Counted from the stretch's first letter, positions 20,493 to 29,912 are shown. The stretch is 64,000 nucleotides of DNA from Aureimonas sp. SA4125 (GCF_019973775.1 NZ_AP025032.1:682001-746000), one strand, 5' to 3'. Notes: generated from the letters alone by a model not told the origin. Numbers and translations: made by a program.

Positions 20493-20953
20493 CCTTGCCC
20501 CGCGTCGAGATCTTCACCGATGGCGCCTGTTCGGGCAATCCGGGGCCGGGCGGCTGGGGCGCGATCCTGCGCTATGACGGGACGACGAAGGAACTCTCGG
20601 GCGGCGAAGCGCTGACCACCAACAACCGCATGGAGCTGCTGGCCGCGATCGAGGCGCTGGGCTCGCTGAAGCGCCCCGTGCCGGTCGATCTGCATTCCGA
20701 CTCGCAATATCTGCGCGACGGCATCACCAAGTGGATTCATGGCTGGAAGCGCAATGGCTGGAAGACGGCCGACAGGAAGCCCGTGAAGAACGCCGAGCTC
20801 TGGCAACGCCTCGACGCCGCCCGGGAGATTCACGACGTCGCCTTCCACTGGGTGAAGGGACATGCCGGCCACCCCGAGAACGAGCGCTGTGACGAACTCG
20901 CCCGGCTGGCGATGGCGCCGTTCAAGCGGTCCCGGACGAGCCCCGCCGGTTGA
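20489..20953 (+). CDS. rnhA: Ribonuclease HI
   Basis: This enzyme cuts the RNA strand of RNA-DNA hybrids. The 154-residue product is full length, and the catalytic acidic residues are visible: [17 protein letters not shown] (Asp), [13 protein letters not shown] (Glu), [11 protein letters not shown] (Asp), and the C-terminal [11 protein letters not shown] (Asp), with [12 protein letters not shown] as the handle-proximal His loop. The start ATG overlaps the thrB stop by four bases. Confidence 0.97.
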   Translation: MTLPRVEIFTDGACSGNPGPGGWGAILRYDGTTKELSGGEALTTNNRMELLAAIEALGSLKRPVPVDLHSDSQYLRDGITKWIHGWKRNGWKTADRKPVKNAELWQRLDAAREIHDVAFHWVKGHAGHPENERCDELARLAMAPFKRSRTSPAG

Positions 20954-21047
20954 TTCTTCGCGCGCCGGTCTTCTCCGGTCGCCTGCACCTGGCGCCAGCG
21001 GCCGCTCCCGAGGCGGGTCGATCCGGCCCATCAGGGGCGGATACAAA

Positions 21048-21077
21048 GAGGCCGCCCGGGTTGCCCGAGGCGGCCTC
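21048..21077 (-). terminator. Terminator of the peroxiredoxin gene
   Basis: A long GC-rich hairpin (GAGGCCGCC-CGGG and CCCG-A-GGCGGCCTC, one bulged base) is followed on the minus strand by TTTGTATC. It lies about 35 bases beyond the peroxiredoxin stop and 95 bases after rnhA, so it serves the leftward gene and may also stop rightward transcription. Confidence 0.8.
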
Positions 21078-21112
21078 ATATCCGTCTATCGCATCGATGT
21101 CGGCGCTGCCTG

Positions 21113-21598
21113 TCAGAGCTGCTCGAGCAGCGCGCCGGCGGCCGATTTGTTGGCCTGGCCCGGCGAATCCTCGACGTTGAGAGCGGTGACGACACCGTTG
21201 TCGACGATCATCGAATAGCGCTTGGAGCGAACGCCGAGACCGGCGACAGTCAGGTCCATGTCGAGGCCCACGGCGCGCGTGAATTCGGCGTTGCCGTCGG
21301 CGAGGAAGAGGATCTTGCCCTCGGCGTCGTTGGCCTTCGACCATGCGTTCATGACGAACACGTCGTTGACGGCGACGACCGCGATGGTGTCGACGCCCTT
21401 GGCGCGGATCTCGTCATTGAGATCGAGAAAACCCGGCAGGTGGTTCATCGAGCAGGTCGGGGTGAAAGCGCCGGGAACCGCGAAGAGGACGACCTTTTTG
21501 CCGTCGAAGATCTCTGCGGTCGAGATATCGGTCGGGCCGTCTTCCGTGCGCGTCTTCAGGACGGCGTTGGGAAGCTTGTCGCCAATGGAAATCGTCAT
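21113..21598 (-). CDS. Peroxiredoxin (Prx5 type)
   Basis: This is a thiol peroxidase that reduces hydrogen peroxide and organic hydroperoxides. The 161-residue protein is the Prx5/hybrid type without a fused glutaredoxin domain. The peroxidatic cysteine is Cys49 in VPGAFTPTCSMNHLPG; LGVRSKRYSMIVDNGVV is the conserved C-terminal region. The reductant (glutathione/glutaredoxin in many relatives) cannot be told from sequence. It is monocistronic, with its own terminator downstream. Confidence 0.95.
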   Translation of the reverse strand: MTISIGDKLPNAVLKTRTEDGPTDISTAEIFDGKKVVLFAVPGAFTPTCSMNHLPGFLDLNDEIRAKGVDTIAVVAVNDVFVMNAWSKANDAEGKILFLADGNAEFTRAVGLDMDLTVAGLGVRSKRYSMIVDNGVVTALNVEDSPGQANKSAAGALLEQL

Positions 21599-21787
21599 GT
21601 CGGTCTGTTCCGGTTACTGGCGGTGCGGGGCCGCGCTGAGAAATCTTGCAAGACGAGAGATAGTCAGGAACGTGCGCACGTCGAGGTCTGCAGCGTTTCG
21701 GGCGATTTATCGAAATCGCCGGAAATGCTGGGTCCTGCTTTGCCGCGTTGGACCTTGCGAAAGCCGGATCCCACTTTTGCCCGGCGT

Positions 21788-22612
21788 CTAGGGCAGCCGG
21801 CCGGGGATGACGGCGCGTGCCTCCACCGCGCTCGCGCCGGCCGTCATCACCATGTCGAGGGTCGGTGGGGTCGTTGCGGCACGCCGGGGCTTCGAGCGGA
21901 CGGGCAGCGTGAACGCGATGCGGTTGCCGACGCGCTCGGCGGACGTCGGCGTGCCGAAGGACCAGCCCTGGGGGCCGGCGACGAAGAGGTCGGGCGTGTC
22001 CGTTCCACGCCAGTTCGCCGTGACGCTGAGGGTTGCACCATCGGCTGACAGCGCCGCGTCCGTGATACCGGACTGCCCATCGCCGGCGGCCGGCAAGGCG
22101 TCGAAGGCGGCAGCAACGACCGACCCGGCATCCGAGCGGGGGACCGTGGCGAGATCGGCCGCGACGGGAATGCAGATGTCGCGGCAGACGCCGATGAACA
22201 CCTTTGCCCGCACCACCGTTTCCTCTCGGGCTAGGGGGGCGTGCATCCGGATGGCGATCGCCATCGGCTGCACATATCCGTTGGAGCTGCCGGACTCGTC
22301 GCCAAATCGGCGCGGCGCGGGAAAAGAAAGCGTGTCGGCGACCGCGTTTTGGCTCTGCGAGACATCCACCATCGGCGCAATGCCGGCATCGCCGGGATCG
22401 AGCCAGTAGGTCTTCCAGCCCGGTGCGAGATCGATGCGCAGGGCCGCGCGGACGGCACCGGCGGCATCCGGCTCCTCCGCCACAAGCGTCAGGACGACGG
22501 CTTCGCTGGCGAAACGGTCAGACACGCTTTCCTGCGCAGAGGCATGCGCCGCGAGTCCGGCAAGGGCAGCAAACGCCAGCGGGAGATGCTTCAGTCGAAA
22601 AGCAGCGAACAT
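21788..22612 (-). CDS. Periplasmic DsbD-N-like disulfide-interchange domain protein
   Basis: This is an exported protein of 274 residues with a signal peptide (LPLAFAALAGLAAHASA) and a domain like the N-terminal part of DsbD (DsbC-like domain). It contains RIDLAPGWKTYWLDPGDAG near residue 65 and the Cys pair GVCRDICIPV. It lacks the DsbD membrane and thioredoxin parts, so it would need a separate partner. The ATG at 22612 has AAGGA five bases upstream; the open frame continues about 25 residues further without a better start. A role in periplasmic thiol reduction or copper/cytochrome maturation is inference. Confidence 0.82.
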   Translation of the reverse strand: MFAAFRLKHLPLAFAALAGLAAHASAQESVSDRFASEAVVLTLVAEEPDAAGAVRAALRIDLAPGWKTYWLDPGDAGIAPMVDVSQSQNAVADTLSFPAPRRFGDESGSSNGYVQPMAIAIRMHAPLAREETVVRAKVFIGVCRDICIPVAADLATVPRSDAGSVVAAAFDALPAAGDGQSGITDAALSADGATLSVTANWRGTDTPDLFVAGPQGWSFGTPTSAERVGNRIAFTLPVRSKPRRAATTPPTLDMVMTAGASAVEARAVIPGRLP

Positions 22613-22830
22613 GCGTTCCTTCCAGACGGTGCCGGCATTCGCCGATTGCCATCGCCCGGGTCGTTCGGACGGGCGGGCGCCGAGCACCCGGCTGCCGCTA
22701 GCCTACCCTTGTAGCCGGCGCTACTCAAAAATGCGCGACAGCACCGACCGGCCCTTGATCTGCCTCATTCGATGCCGCCCAATGGTGCGGCGCCGGTGAC
22801 AACCGCCCGGTGAAACTCTATCTTTTGGTC

Positions 22831-23436
22831 ATGGACGCGATGAAAGATCGAGCTGACAAGAGCCAACCCTCGCTCGAGGGACATTTTCTCATCGCCATGC
22901 CCGGCATGGAGGACGAGCGCTTTGCGCGGAGCGTCGTCTATATCTGCGCGCATTCTCCCAAGGGCGCCATGGGCTTCATCATCAACAAGGCGCAGGAGAT
23001 CAGCTTCGGCGCCTTGCTGACGCAGCTCGGCATCGTCGCCGACGAGGACGAGATCCGTCTTCCCGCCAAGGGGCGCGAGGTTTCGGTCTGCATGGGCGGG
23101 CCGGTCGAACGCGGTCGCGGCTTCGTCCTGCATTCCGACGACTACGATTCCGAATCCACCGTCGCGGTGACCGACCGGGTATCTCTGACCCCGACGCTCG
23201 ACATCCTCAAAGCGATATCGGCGGGGATCGGCCCGACCTCGGCGATGATGGCCCTCGGCTATGCCGGATGGGGCGAGGGCCAGCTCGAGGCCGAGATCGC
23301 CGCCAATGGATGGCTGACCTGCGAGGCCGACTTCGGCGTGATGTTCGCGCCCGAGCTCGACGGCAAATACTCCCGCGCTCTGGCTCTTCTCGGCGTCGAT
23401 CCGGCCTTCCTCAACAGCGAGGCCGGCCACGCCTGA
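22831..23436 (+). CDS. YqgE/AlgH family protein
   Basis: This is a conserved bacterial protein of about 200 residues with unknown biochemical function, called AlgH in Pseudomonas. The product has the signatures LEGHFLIAMPGMEDERFARS, YICAHSPKGAMGFIINK, and the Gly-rich GYAGWGEGQLEAEI. The start is uncertain: GTG at 22810, ATG at 22831 and ATG at 22840 are in frame and none has a good ribosome site; 22831 is given as the compromise. It is divergent from the DsbD-like gene and convergent with the GGDEF/EAL gene. Confidence 0.88.
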   Translation: MDAMKDRADKSQPSLEGHFLIAMPGMEDERFARSVVYICAHSPKGAMGFIINKAQEISFGALLTQLGIVADEDEIRLPAKGREVSVCMGGPVERGRGFVLHSDDYDSESTVAVTDRVSLTPTLDILKAISAGIGPTSAMMALGYAGWGEGQLEAEIAANGWLTCEADFGVMFAPELDGKYSRALALLGVDPAFLNSEAGHA

Positions 23437-23454
23437 CGCCGCGCGCCGTCGCCT

Positions 23455-23482
23455 GCCAGCTTGCCCATGCCAGCTTGCCCAG
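23455..23482. repeat. 14-base tandem repeat
   Basis: GCCAGCTTGCCCAT and GCCAGCTTGCCCAG follow each other directly, just after the YqgE stop, in the 129-base gap before the convergent EAL gene. It looks like a chance or slippage duplication. Confidence 0.6.
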
Positions 23483-23565
23483 AGGCGCTGTTCTTTCGGC
23501 GTGCCTGAACGCTCGTCTTTCCCGTATGCCAGGCCAGCAGGGCGGCATATCAGAAAAACCTCCGG

Positions 23566-26454
23566 TCAACTCGCCCGCTTTAGTCCCATCTGCCGGTCCT
23601 GCAGGCGCCGTCGGGCGGCTTCCGGGCTCATCGGCGGCGCGAACATGTAGCTCTGGGCGAACTCGCACCGGAGCTGACGCAGCCGCACCGTATCCTCCTC
23701 GCTTTCGACCCCCTCGGCGACGACCGAGAGGCCGAGATCGTGCGCCATGGTGACGATCGACTGCAGGATGATCGGCCGCTGCGGATGGCCGTCGTCCCTC
23801 AGGAACGACTGATCGATCTTCAGCGTGTCGAAGGGAAAGCGCAGGAGGTAGGACAAGGAGGAGTAGCCGGTGCCGAAATCGTCGAGCGACAGGCCGACGC
23901 CCATGTCGCGTAGGCGCGCCAGAAGCTTGGCGGAGCGCTCGGGATTGTCCATGACGATCGACTCGGTGATCTCGAGCTTCAGGCAGCGGGCCGGAAACTG
24001 ATAGCGGTCGAGCGCATTCTTGACGTCCTGGACGAGATCCTGGCGGATCAGCTGCCGGCTGGAGATATTGACCGACATCGTCAGGTCGCCGTCCGGCGTC
24101 AGCTTCAGCCAGTCGGAGAGCCGGCGCGAGGCCTCCTCGAGGGCGAACTGTCCGAGCGGAACGATGAGCCCCGAATTTTCGGCGATCGGAATGAACTCCG
24201 ACGGCGAGATCGAGCCGCGCTTGGGGTGCTCCCAGCGCAGCAGCGCCTCGAAGCCGGCAATCTCGCCATCCTCGAGGCGGATGATGGGCTGGAAGGCGAG
24301 CGACAGCTCGTTGCGGTCGAAGGCGCGCCGCAGATCCGATTCCATCTCCAGCCGCCCGGAACCCGATCCCTTGTAGGCCGGCCGGAACGGCTCGATCCGG
24401 TCGCCGCCGAAGCGCTTGGACTGGTACATCGCCAGTTCCGCTTCCTTCAGGATTTCTTCCGGCGGGGTGTTGTCGGTCCAGCCGGTGAGGCCGATCGAGC
24501 CGGTGAGGACGATCTCGCGGCCGCCGAAGGAAATCGGCGCCTTGATCGCCTCGCGCAGGCTTTCGGCGAAGGCGACGATGGCGGCGACTTCCGTCTCGGA
24601 GACGAGGATCAGGCCGAACTGGTCGCCGGAGAGGCGCGCCAAGGAATCCTGCGGTTTCAGGACGCGCTTCAGCCGTCGCCCCACGGTGAGAAGGATCGTG
24701 TCGCCGGTCGCGACGCCGAACTCGTCGTTGACCTGCTTGAAGCGGTCGAGGTCGATGAGGAAGATCGACGGCCGCACGCCGGCATGCAGGCCCGCGAGGA
24801 CGCCGATGGATTCCAGGCGGTCGACGAAGAGCTCGCGGTTGGGAAGACCGGTCAGCTGGTCGTGCAGCGCGTCGTGCAGCAGCCGCTCCTCGGCCTTCTT
24901 GCGCTCCGTCACGTCCTTCATCGTCCCGACGCACCGCACCACCTCGCCGTCGCTGCCGAGCACCGGACGGGCCCGGAGCGACACCCAGTGATAGTGTCCC
25001 TCATTGCCGCGCACGCGGAAATCCTGCGTGATTTTGCCGCGTCGGTGCTCGATGATGGTGTCGAGTGTCATCTTGAAGCGGTCGCGATCGTCGGCGTGGA
25101 GGATGGGCAGCCAGTCGCGGGCGGGGCCGTTCATCGCGATGAAGGGCAGGCCGACGAGGCTGTCGCCGTCGGCGCCGGCAAAGATGCGATCGCGGACGAC
25201 GTCCCAGTCCCAGATCGCGTCACCCGTTCCGGCGAGCGCCAGCGCGCTGCGCTCCATGTCCGAGATCGAACCGCCGGAAAAGCCGCTGCCGGCAAAGGCG
25301 TGCTGCATCACCGTGAAGCCGATGAGGAGCACGATCAGGACAAGGCCACCGCCCAGCGCCGGCTGGATCACGTCGTTGGAGATCTGGCCGGTCACCGTCA
25401 GCCAGCCGCCGACGAGCCACACGATCACGAGACACCATGTCGGGATCAGCATGATGGCGCGATCGAATCCAAGCCATGAAAGGTAGAGAATGAGGCAGAG
25501 CCCGGCGACCGCCGTCGACACCAGCGACATGCGGGCGAGGCCCGCTGCGACCGACGGGTCGAAGACCGCGGTGGCGCCGAGGCCGGCCAGTACGGCCAGC
25601 CAGAGCAGCGTGAAGGCCGAGAGGATGCCGTGCCATCGATTGAGATTGAGATAGGCGTAGAGGAAGACCACGAGCGTGAAGGCCAGCGCCACCTCGGTGC
25701 CGGCCCGCCAGATCCGCTCCTGCCCCGGCATGGTCGGAACGAGCTTCTGCCAGAAGTCGAAGTCGATGCAGATATAGGCCAGAACCGCCCAGGCCAGCGC
25801 CGCCGTCGCCGGAAACATCGCCGAGCCCTTGACCACGAAAAGGATGGTCAGGAAGACCGCGAGAAGCCCGGCGATGCCAAGGACGATGCCGCGGTAGAGC
25901 GTGTAGGCGTTGATCGTGTCCTTGTAGGCGTTCGGTTCCCACAGCCGCATCTCCGGCAGGTCGTTCGAGGCCATTTCCGCCACGAAGGTGATGACCGAGC
26001 CGGGGTCGAGGGTGACGAGAAAGACGTCCGCCTCGGAGCTCGGCTGCCGTTCCAGCCCGAACCCCTCCGACGGGGTGATCGAGGCGATGCGTTGCGCGCC
26101 GAGATCGGGCCAGACGATGCCCGAGCCCGCCAGCCTGAAGTTCGGCGCCACGATCAGCCGGTCGATCTGGACGTCGGTGTTGTTGGCGAGTGCGAACACT
26201 GCCCAGTCGCCGGAGGAGTTCGAAGCATTCGCCTCGACCTCGATGCGCCTGACGATTCCGTCGGCGCCCGGCACGGTCGAGACCTGGAAGCTCGCGCCGC
26301 GGTTCCGGTAGATGTCGACCGCCGTCGCGAGATCGATCGCCACGTCTTCGCGTGAGATGCCGACAGGCTCCAGCGCCCGCGAGGGCGACGCCGGGAGCGC
26401 CGCTGTCACGAAAGCGACGGCGAAAAAGAGCAGGAGGCGGTGGAAGAAACGCAT
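23566..26454 (-). CDS. Membrane PAS-GGDEF-EAL protein, probable c-di-GMP phosphodiesterase
   Basis: This large signalling protein (962 residues from the ATG at 26454) has a signal peptide (MRFFHRLLLFFAVAFVTAAL), a periplasmic sensor of about 180 residues, seven or so membrane helices (7TMR-DISM style, about 200-400), a PAS domain (AIWDWDVVRDRIFAG), a GGDEF domain starting DQLTGLPNRELF, and a C-terminal EAL domain. The GGDEF signature is altered to SGDQF (LARLSGDQFGLIL), so cyclase activity is unlikely. The EAL motifs are intact (GFEALLRWEH, EITESIVMDN, DDFGTGYSSLSYL, VVAEGVE), predicting c-di-GMP hydrolysis. A TTG at 26577 in the same frame would add an AAPKQ-repeat leader and overlap the GNAT gene; the ATG at the signal peptide is preferred, though its ribosome site is poor. 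Confidence 0.9.
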   Translation of the reverse strand: MRFFHRLLLFFAVAFVTAALPASPSRALEPVGISREDVAIDLATAVDIYRNRGASFQVSTVPGADGIVRRIEVEANASNSSGDWAVFALANNTDVQIDRLIVAPNFRLAGSGIVWPDLGAQRIASITPSEGFGLERQPSSEADVFLVTLDPGSVITFVAEMASNDLPEMRLWEPNAYKDTINAYTLYRGIVLGIAGLLAVFLTILFVVKGSAMFPATAALAWAVLAYICIDFDFWQKLVPTMPGQERIWRAGTEVALAFTLVVFLYAYLNLNRWHGILSAFTLLWLAVLAGLGATAVFDPSVAAGLARMSLVSTAVAGLCLILYLSWLGFDRAIMLIPTWCLVIVWLVGGWLTVTGQISNDVIQPALGGGLVLIVLLIGFTVMQHAFAGSGFSGGSISDMERSALALAGTGDAIWDWDVVRDRIFAGADGDSLVGLPFIAMNGPARDWLPILHADDRDRFKMTLDTIIEHRRGKITQDFRVRGNEGHYHWVSLRARPVLGSDGEVVRCVGTMKDVTERKKAEERLLHDALHDQLTGLPNRELFVDRLESIGVLAGLHAGVRPSIFLIDLDRFKQVNDEFGVATGDTILLTVGRRLKRVLKPQDSLARLSGDQFGLILVSETEVAAIVAFAESLREAIKAPISFGGREIVLTGSIGLTGWTDNTPPEEILKEAELAMYQSKRFGGDRIEPFRPAYKGSGSGRLEMESDLRRAFDRNELSLAFQPIIRLEDGEIAGFEALLRWEHPKRGSISPSEFIPIAENSGLIVPLGQFALEEASRRLSDWLKLTPDGDLTMSVNISSRQLIRQDLVQDVKNALDRYQFPARCLKLEITESIVMDNPERSAKLLARLRDMGVGLSLDDFGTGYSSLSYLLRFPFDTLKIDQSFLRDDGHPQRPIILQSIVTMAHDLGLSVVAEGVESEEDTVRLRQLRCEFAQSYMFAPPMSPEAARRRLQDRQMGLKRAS

Positions 26455-26470
26455 CGGCAGGCGGTCACCT

Positions 26471-26530
26471 TGCTTCGGGGCAGCTAGCTTCTCGGCAGCT
26501 TGCTTGGGGGCAGCCTGCTTCGGGGCGGCG
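26471..26530. repeat. Imperfect tandem repeats of about 15 bases upstream of the EAL gene
   Basis: Four imperfect copies of TGCTTCGGGGCAGCN fill the gap between the GNAT stop and the ATG of the EAL protein. In the frame of that protein they would encode Ala-Ala-Pro-Lys-Gln-like units. They may be untranslated leader or, if the TTG start is used, a short repeat tail ahead of the signal peptide. Confidence 0.6.
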
Positions 26531-26554
26531 GACGCCGCTCCCGCGCGGCCTATC

Positions 26555-27178
26555 TCACTGGGCAACGGCAAACTCAAGGCGGCCGGCAGCCTCCGGTCGC
26601 ATCCAGTCGTCGGCGAGCAGCGAATAGAGATAGTGATCCTCCCAGGCCCCCGCGATTTTCAGGTACTGTCGCAGATAGCCTTCCCGGCGGAAACCGGATT
26701 TTTCGAGAAGGCAGATCGAGCGTTGGTTGCTCGGCAAGCAGGCGGCCTCGACGCGGTGAAGGCCCTCGATGTCGAAGACGAAGGGCTTCAGCGCCTCGAT
26801 CGCCCGGTGCATGTGGCCCTTGCCGGCATAGGCCTCTCCCATCCAGTAGCCGAGCGTGCAGGACTGCGCCACTCCGCGCCGGACGAGGCCCACGGTGACG
26901 CCGCCATGCAATGTCGTCCCAGAGCCATCGAAGAGCAGGAAACTGTAGCTCGCCCGTTCACGTGCGTCGCGGCGATAGCGCAGCATGCGCAGACTGAAAG
27001 CTTGGCGCGACAGCTCGTCGCTCGTCCAACTCGGCTCCCACGGCGCCAGGAAGTCGCGGCTCGCCTGTCTGAGCGAGCGCCAGGCCTCGTAGTCGCGGCG
27101 GCGTGGCAGACGCAGGAGCACCCCGTCGCCCCTGACCGTGGGGAGGGGGGGGCCGCTGAAGACGTCGAACAGCCGCAT
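26555..27178 (-). CDS. GNAT family N-acetyltransferase (RimJ-like)
   Basis: This is an acetyltransferase of 207 residues resembling RimJ/RimL, which acetylate ribosomal protein N-termini. It shows VLLRLPRRRDYEAWRSLRQ at the N-terminus, the strand LGYWMGEAYAGKGHMHRAI with the acetyl-CoA pyrophosphate loop (about residues 109-127), and the C-terminal NQRSICLLEKSGFRREGYL helix-turn typical of the group. It starts eight bases after the M16 peptidase gene, so it belongs to the thrC operon. The exact acceptor is unknown. Confidence 0.92.
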   Translation of the reverse strand: MRLFDVFSGPPLPTVRGDGVLLRLPRRRDYEAWRSLRQASRDFLAPWEPSWTSDELSRQAFSLRMLRYRRDARERASYSFLLFDGSGTTLHGGVTVGLVRRGVAQSCTLGYWMGEAYAGKGHMHRAIEALKPFVFDIEGLHRVEAACLPSNQRSICLLEKSGFRREGYLRQYLKIAGAWEDHYLYSLLADDWMRPEAAGRLEFAVAQ

Positions 27179-27186
27179 GGCGGCGC

Positions 27187-28506
27187 CTAGCGGCTGGCCG
27201 CCGAGCGGACGGTGTCGCTGCCGGATTTTCCGTCCAGCTGCGAGACCATTTCCTCCATGCTCGGCAGCCGGGCGATCGGGCCGATCGCCGCCAGCGTCGG
27301 CGCCCTGCCGAGAAAGGTCCGGGCGGCCAGTTCAGACAGGCGGGGCGCGGTGATTGCCGAAAGACGGTCCATCAGCTCGGTGTTGGAGATCGTCGCGCCG
27401 TTGAAGAGCAGTTGCCGGGCGATCTGCCCGGCACGCGAGGCCGGGCTCTCTTGGCTCATCATCAGGCTCGAGCGCATCTGCGCCCGGGCTCTCGTGACTT
27501 CTTCCTCGCGAATTCCCTCGGCGGCCTTCATCAGTTCGTCGATGATGACGGGCGCCAGCTCCGCCAGTTCCTCCTCGCCTGTCGCTGCATGGACGCCGAA
27601 AATGCCGGAATCGGAGAAGCTCCAGTGGAAGGCGTAGATCGCGTAGCACAGACCTCGCGTCTCGCGCACTTCCTGGAACAGCCGCGACGACATTCCGCCG
27701 CCGAGAATCAGCGACAGCACCTGGCTGGCGTAGAAGTCGCGGGCGTAATAGGGCCGTCCCTCGAAGCCGAGGACCATCTGCGCGTCCATCAGGTCGCGCT
27801 TCTCGCGGAATTCGCCACCGGTATAGGCGGCAAGCGGCCGGGGTGCGTCGGAGATCGCCGGCGGTGCGACCGCCGAAGAGCCGAAGGCCTCGGAAACGCG
27901 GCGCACGATGTCCTCATGCGAGACGGCGCCGGCGGCCGAGACGATCATCTTGTCGGGCGAATAGTGCCGGGCGAGATAGGATCTCAGGCCGGCCGGGGTG
28001 AAGGACTTCACCGTCTGCCGCGTGCCGAGGATCGGACGGCCGATGATCTGGCTGCGGAAGGCGGTTTCCTGGAAATGGTCGAAGACGATGTCGTCCGGCG
28101 TATCCTCGGCCGCGCCGATCTCCTGCAGGATGACCTGCTGCTCGCGCTCGAGTTCGGCTTCGTCGAAATTGGAGTCGATCAGGATGTCGGTGAGGATGTC
28201 CATGGCCAGCGGCACGTCGTCCTTGAGGACGCGGGCATAATAGGACGTCGTCTCGACCGATGTCGCCGCGTTCAGCTCGCCGCCGACGTCCTCGATCTGC
28301 TCGGCGATCTGCCGGGCGGTGCGCGTCGACGTGCCCTTGAAGGCCATGTGCTCGAGGAGATGGGCAAGTCCATGCTCGTTCTCGGTCTCGTCTCTGGCTC
28401 CCGCCTTCACCCAGATGCCGAGCGCCGCGCTTTCGAGATGCGGCATGGTCTCGGTTGCCACGGTAATGCCGTTCGAAAGCTTGGTGATCTCGACGTTTAC
28501 GCTCAT
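27187..28506 (-). CDS. M16 family zinc peptidase (processing-peptidase-like)
   Basis: This is a zinc metallopeptidase of the pitrilysin/mitochondrial-processing-peptidase family. The 439-residue protein has the inverted zinc motif HLLEH at residues 49-53 (HLLEHMAFKGT), the distal glutamate region in ELEREQQVILQEI, and the C-terminal Gly-rich ILGGGMSSRLFQEVRE. The N-terminus ITKLSNGITVATE is standard. Its start overlaps the thrC stop by four bases (ATGA). The substrate is unknown; in alphaproteobacteria this thrC-linked peptidase is the closest relative of mitochondrial MPP. Confidence 0.95.
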   Translation of the reverse strand: MSVNVEITKLSNGITVATETMPHLESAALGIWVKAGARDETENEHGLAHLLEHMAFKGTSTRTARQIAEQIEDVGGELNAATSVETTSYYARVLKDDVPLAMDILTDILIDSNFDEAELEREQQVILQEIGAAEDTPDDIVFDHFQETAFRSQIIGRPILGTRQTVKSFTPAGLRSYLARHYSPDKMIVSAAGAVSHEDIVRRVSEAFGSSAVAPPAISDAPRPLAAYTGGEFREKRDLMDAQMVLGFEGRPYYARDFYASQVLSLILGGGMSSRLFQEVRETRGLCYAIYAFHWSFSDSGIFGVHAATGEEELAELAPVIIDELMKAAEGIREEEVTRARAQMRSSLMMSQESPASRAGQIARQLLFNGATISNTELMDRLSAITAPRLSELAARTFLGRAPTLAAIGPIARLPSMEEMVSQLDGKSGSDTVRSAASR

Positions 28507-29912
28507 GCGGATGCTCCGGTTCGGACCGCGCGGCTGCGCTCCGCGATGTAGGTCTCGACGGCTGTCAGGTCGTTGGGCAGGCTGTCGAATGTCTCTTGGC
28601 GGGCCATCAGGTCGGCATGGCTCGGCGGCAGTTCCGGCGAGACGCCGCAGGCCGCCTTCACCGCCTCCGGAAATTTCGCGGGATGGGCGGTGCCGAGCGT
28701 CACCATCGGGCTGTCACCGAGGTGCTTGTCAGCGACGGCGACCCCCACGGCGGTGTGCGGATCGAGCATGTAGGCCGAGGAAACGAGGGAGCCGCGGATG
28801 GTCTCGGCCGTTTCGGCTCCGTCGCTGCGTCCCGCATCGAATTCGGCGCGGATGGCGGCGAGCGTGGCTTCCGGCAGGTCGAAGCTTCCCGACTGGGCGA
28901 GCTGCTGCATCATCCGCCTGACGCCCTCGGCATCGCGTCCGCCGGCCTCGAACAGGAGACGCTCGAAGTTCGAGGACACCTCGATGTCCATCGACGGCGA
29001 GGTCGTGGCATGGACGCCGGTCTTCTCGTAGCGTCCGGTCGTCATCGTCCGCGCCAGAATGTCGTTCTCGTTGGTGGCGATGATCAGCCGGTCGATCGGC
29101 AGCCCCATGCGCTTGGCCGCGTAGCCCGCGAAGATGTCGCCGAAATTGCCCGTCGGCACGGTGAAGGACACCGCCTGTGCCGGGCTGCCAAGGCTCGCCG
29201 CCGCGGTGAAGTAGTAGACGATCTGGGCCATGATCCGGGCCCAGTTGATGGAGTTGACGCCCGAAAGCGCGGTCTTCTCGCGGAACCGCCGGTCGTTGAA
29301 CATCGCCTTGATCAGCGCCTGGCAGTCGTCGAACGTGCCTTCGATGGCCACGGCATGGACATTGGCCGCGCCCGACGTGGTCATCTGCCGCTGCTGCACC
29401 GGCGATACCCGGCCCTTGGGGAAGAGGATGAAGATGTCCGTCCGCGCGCTTTTCGCAAAGGCGGCAATCGCCGCGCCACCGGTATCGCCCGAGGTGGCGC
29501 CGACGATGGTGGCGTTCGAGCCGCGTTCCTTCAGGACATGGTCCATCAGCCGGGACAGGAGCTGCATCGCCACGTCCTTGAAGGCGAGCGTCGGTCCGTG
29601 AAAGAGCTCCAGCACGAAATGCGAGGGGCCGATCTGGACGAGCGGCGCCACGGCCGGATGGCGGAAGCTGCCATAGGCCGCGTCGACCATGGCCTTGAGG
29701 TCGGCAGGCGCGATGTCCGTGCCGACGAAAGGCGTCAGGATCTTCAGCGCGACGTCCGCATAGGGCTTGCCGCGCATCGCGCCGATGTCCTCGGGCGAGA
29801 GGGTCGGCCAGACCTTGGGGACATAGAGGCCTCCGTCGCTGGCAAGGCCGGCCAGGAGGACGTCGGCAAATCCCAGCACGGGAGCCTCGCCCCGTGTACT
29901 CACATATTCCAC
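28503..29912 (-). CDS. thrC: Threonine synthase
   Basis: This is a PLP enzyme turning O-phosphohomoserine into threonine. From the GTG at 29912 the protein is 469 residues and begins VEYVSTRGEAPVLGFADVLL, as in homologues. The PLP lysine is in HGPTLAFKDVAMQ (about residue 111), with VGATSGDTGGAAIAAF binding the phosphate. GAGAGG lies eight bases before the GTG; the frame is open about 15 codons further up but lacks a better start. It leads the leftward operon thrC, M16 peptidase, GNAT, EAL protein. Confidence 0.96.
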   Translation of the reverse strand: MEYVSTRGEAPVLGFADVLLAGLASDGGLYVPKVWPTLSPEDIGAMRGKPYADVALKILTPFVGTDIAPADLKAMVDAAYGSFRHPAVAPLVQIGPSHFVLELFHGPTLAFKDVAMQLLSRLMDHVLKERGSNATIVGATSGDTGGAAIAAFAKSARTDIFILFPKGRVSPVQQRQMTTSGAANVHAVAIEGTFDDCQALIKAMFNDRRFREKTALSGVNSINWARIMAQIVYYFTAAASLGSPAQAVSFTVPTGNFGDIFAGYAAKRMGLPIDRLIIATNENDILARTMTTGRYEKTGVHATTSPSMDIEVSSNFERLLFEAGGRDAEGVRRMMQQLAQSGSFDLPEATLAAIRAEFDAGRSDGAETAETIRGSLVSSAYMLDPHTAVGVAVADKHLGDSPMVTLGTAHPAKFPEAVKAACGVSPELPPSHADLMARQETFDSLPNDLTAVETYIAERSRAVRTGASA

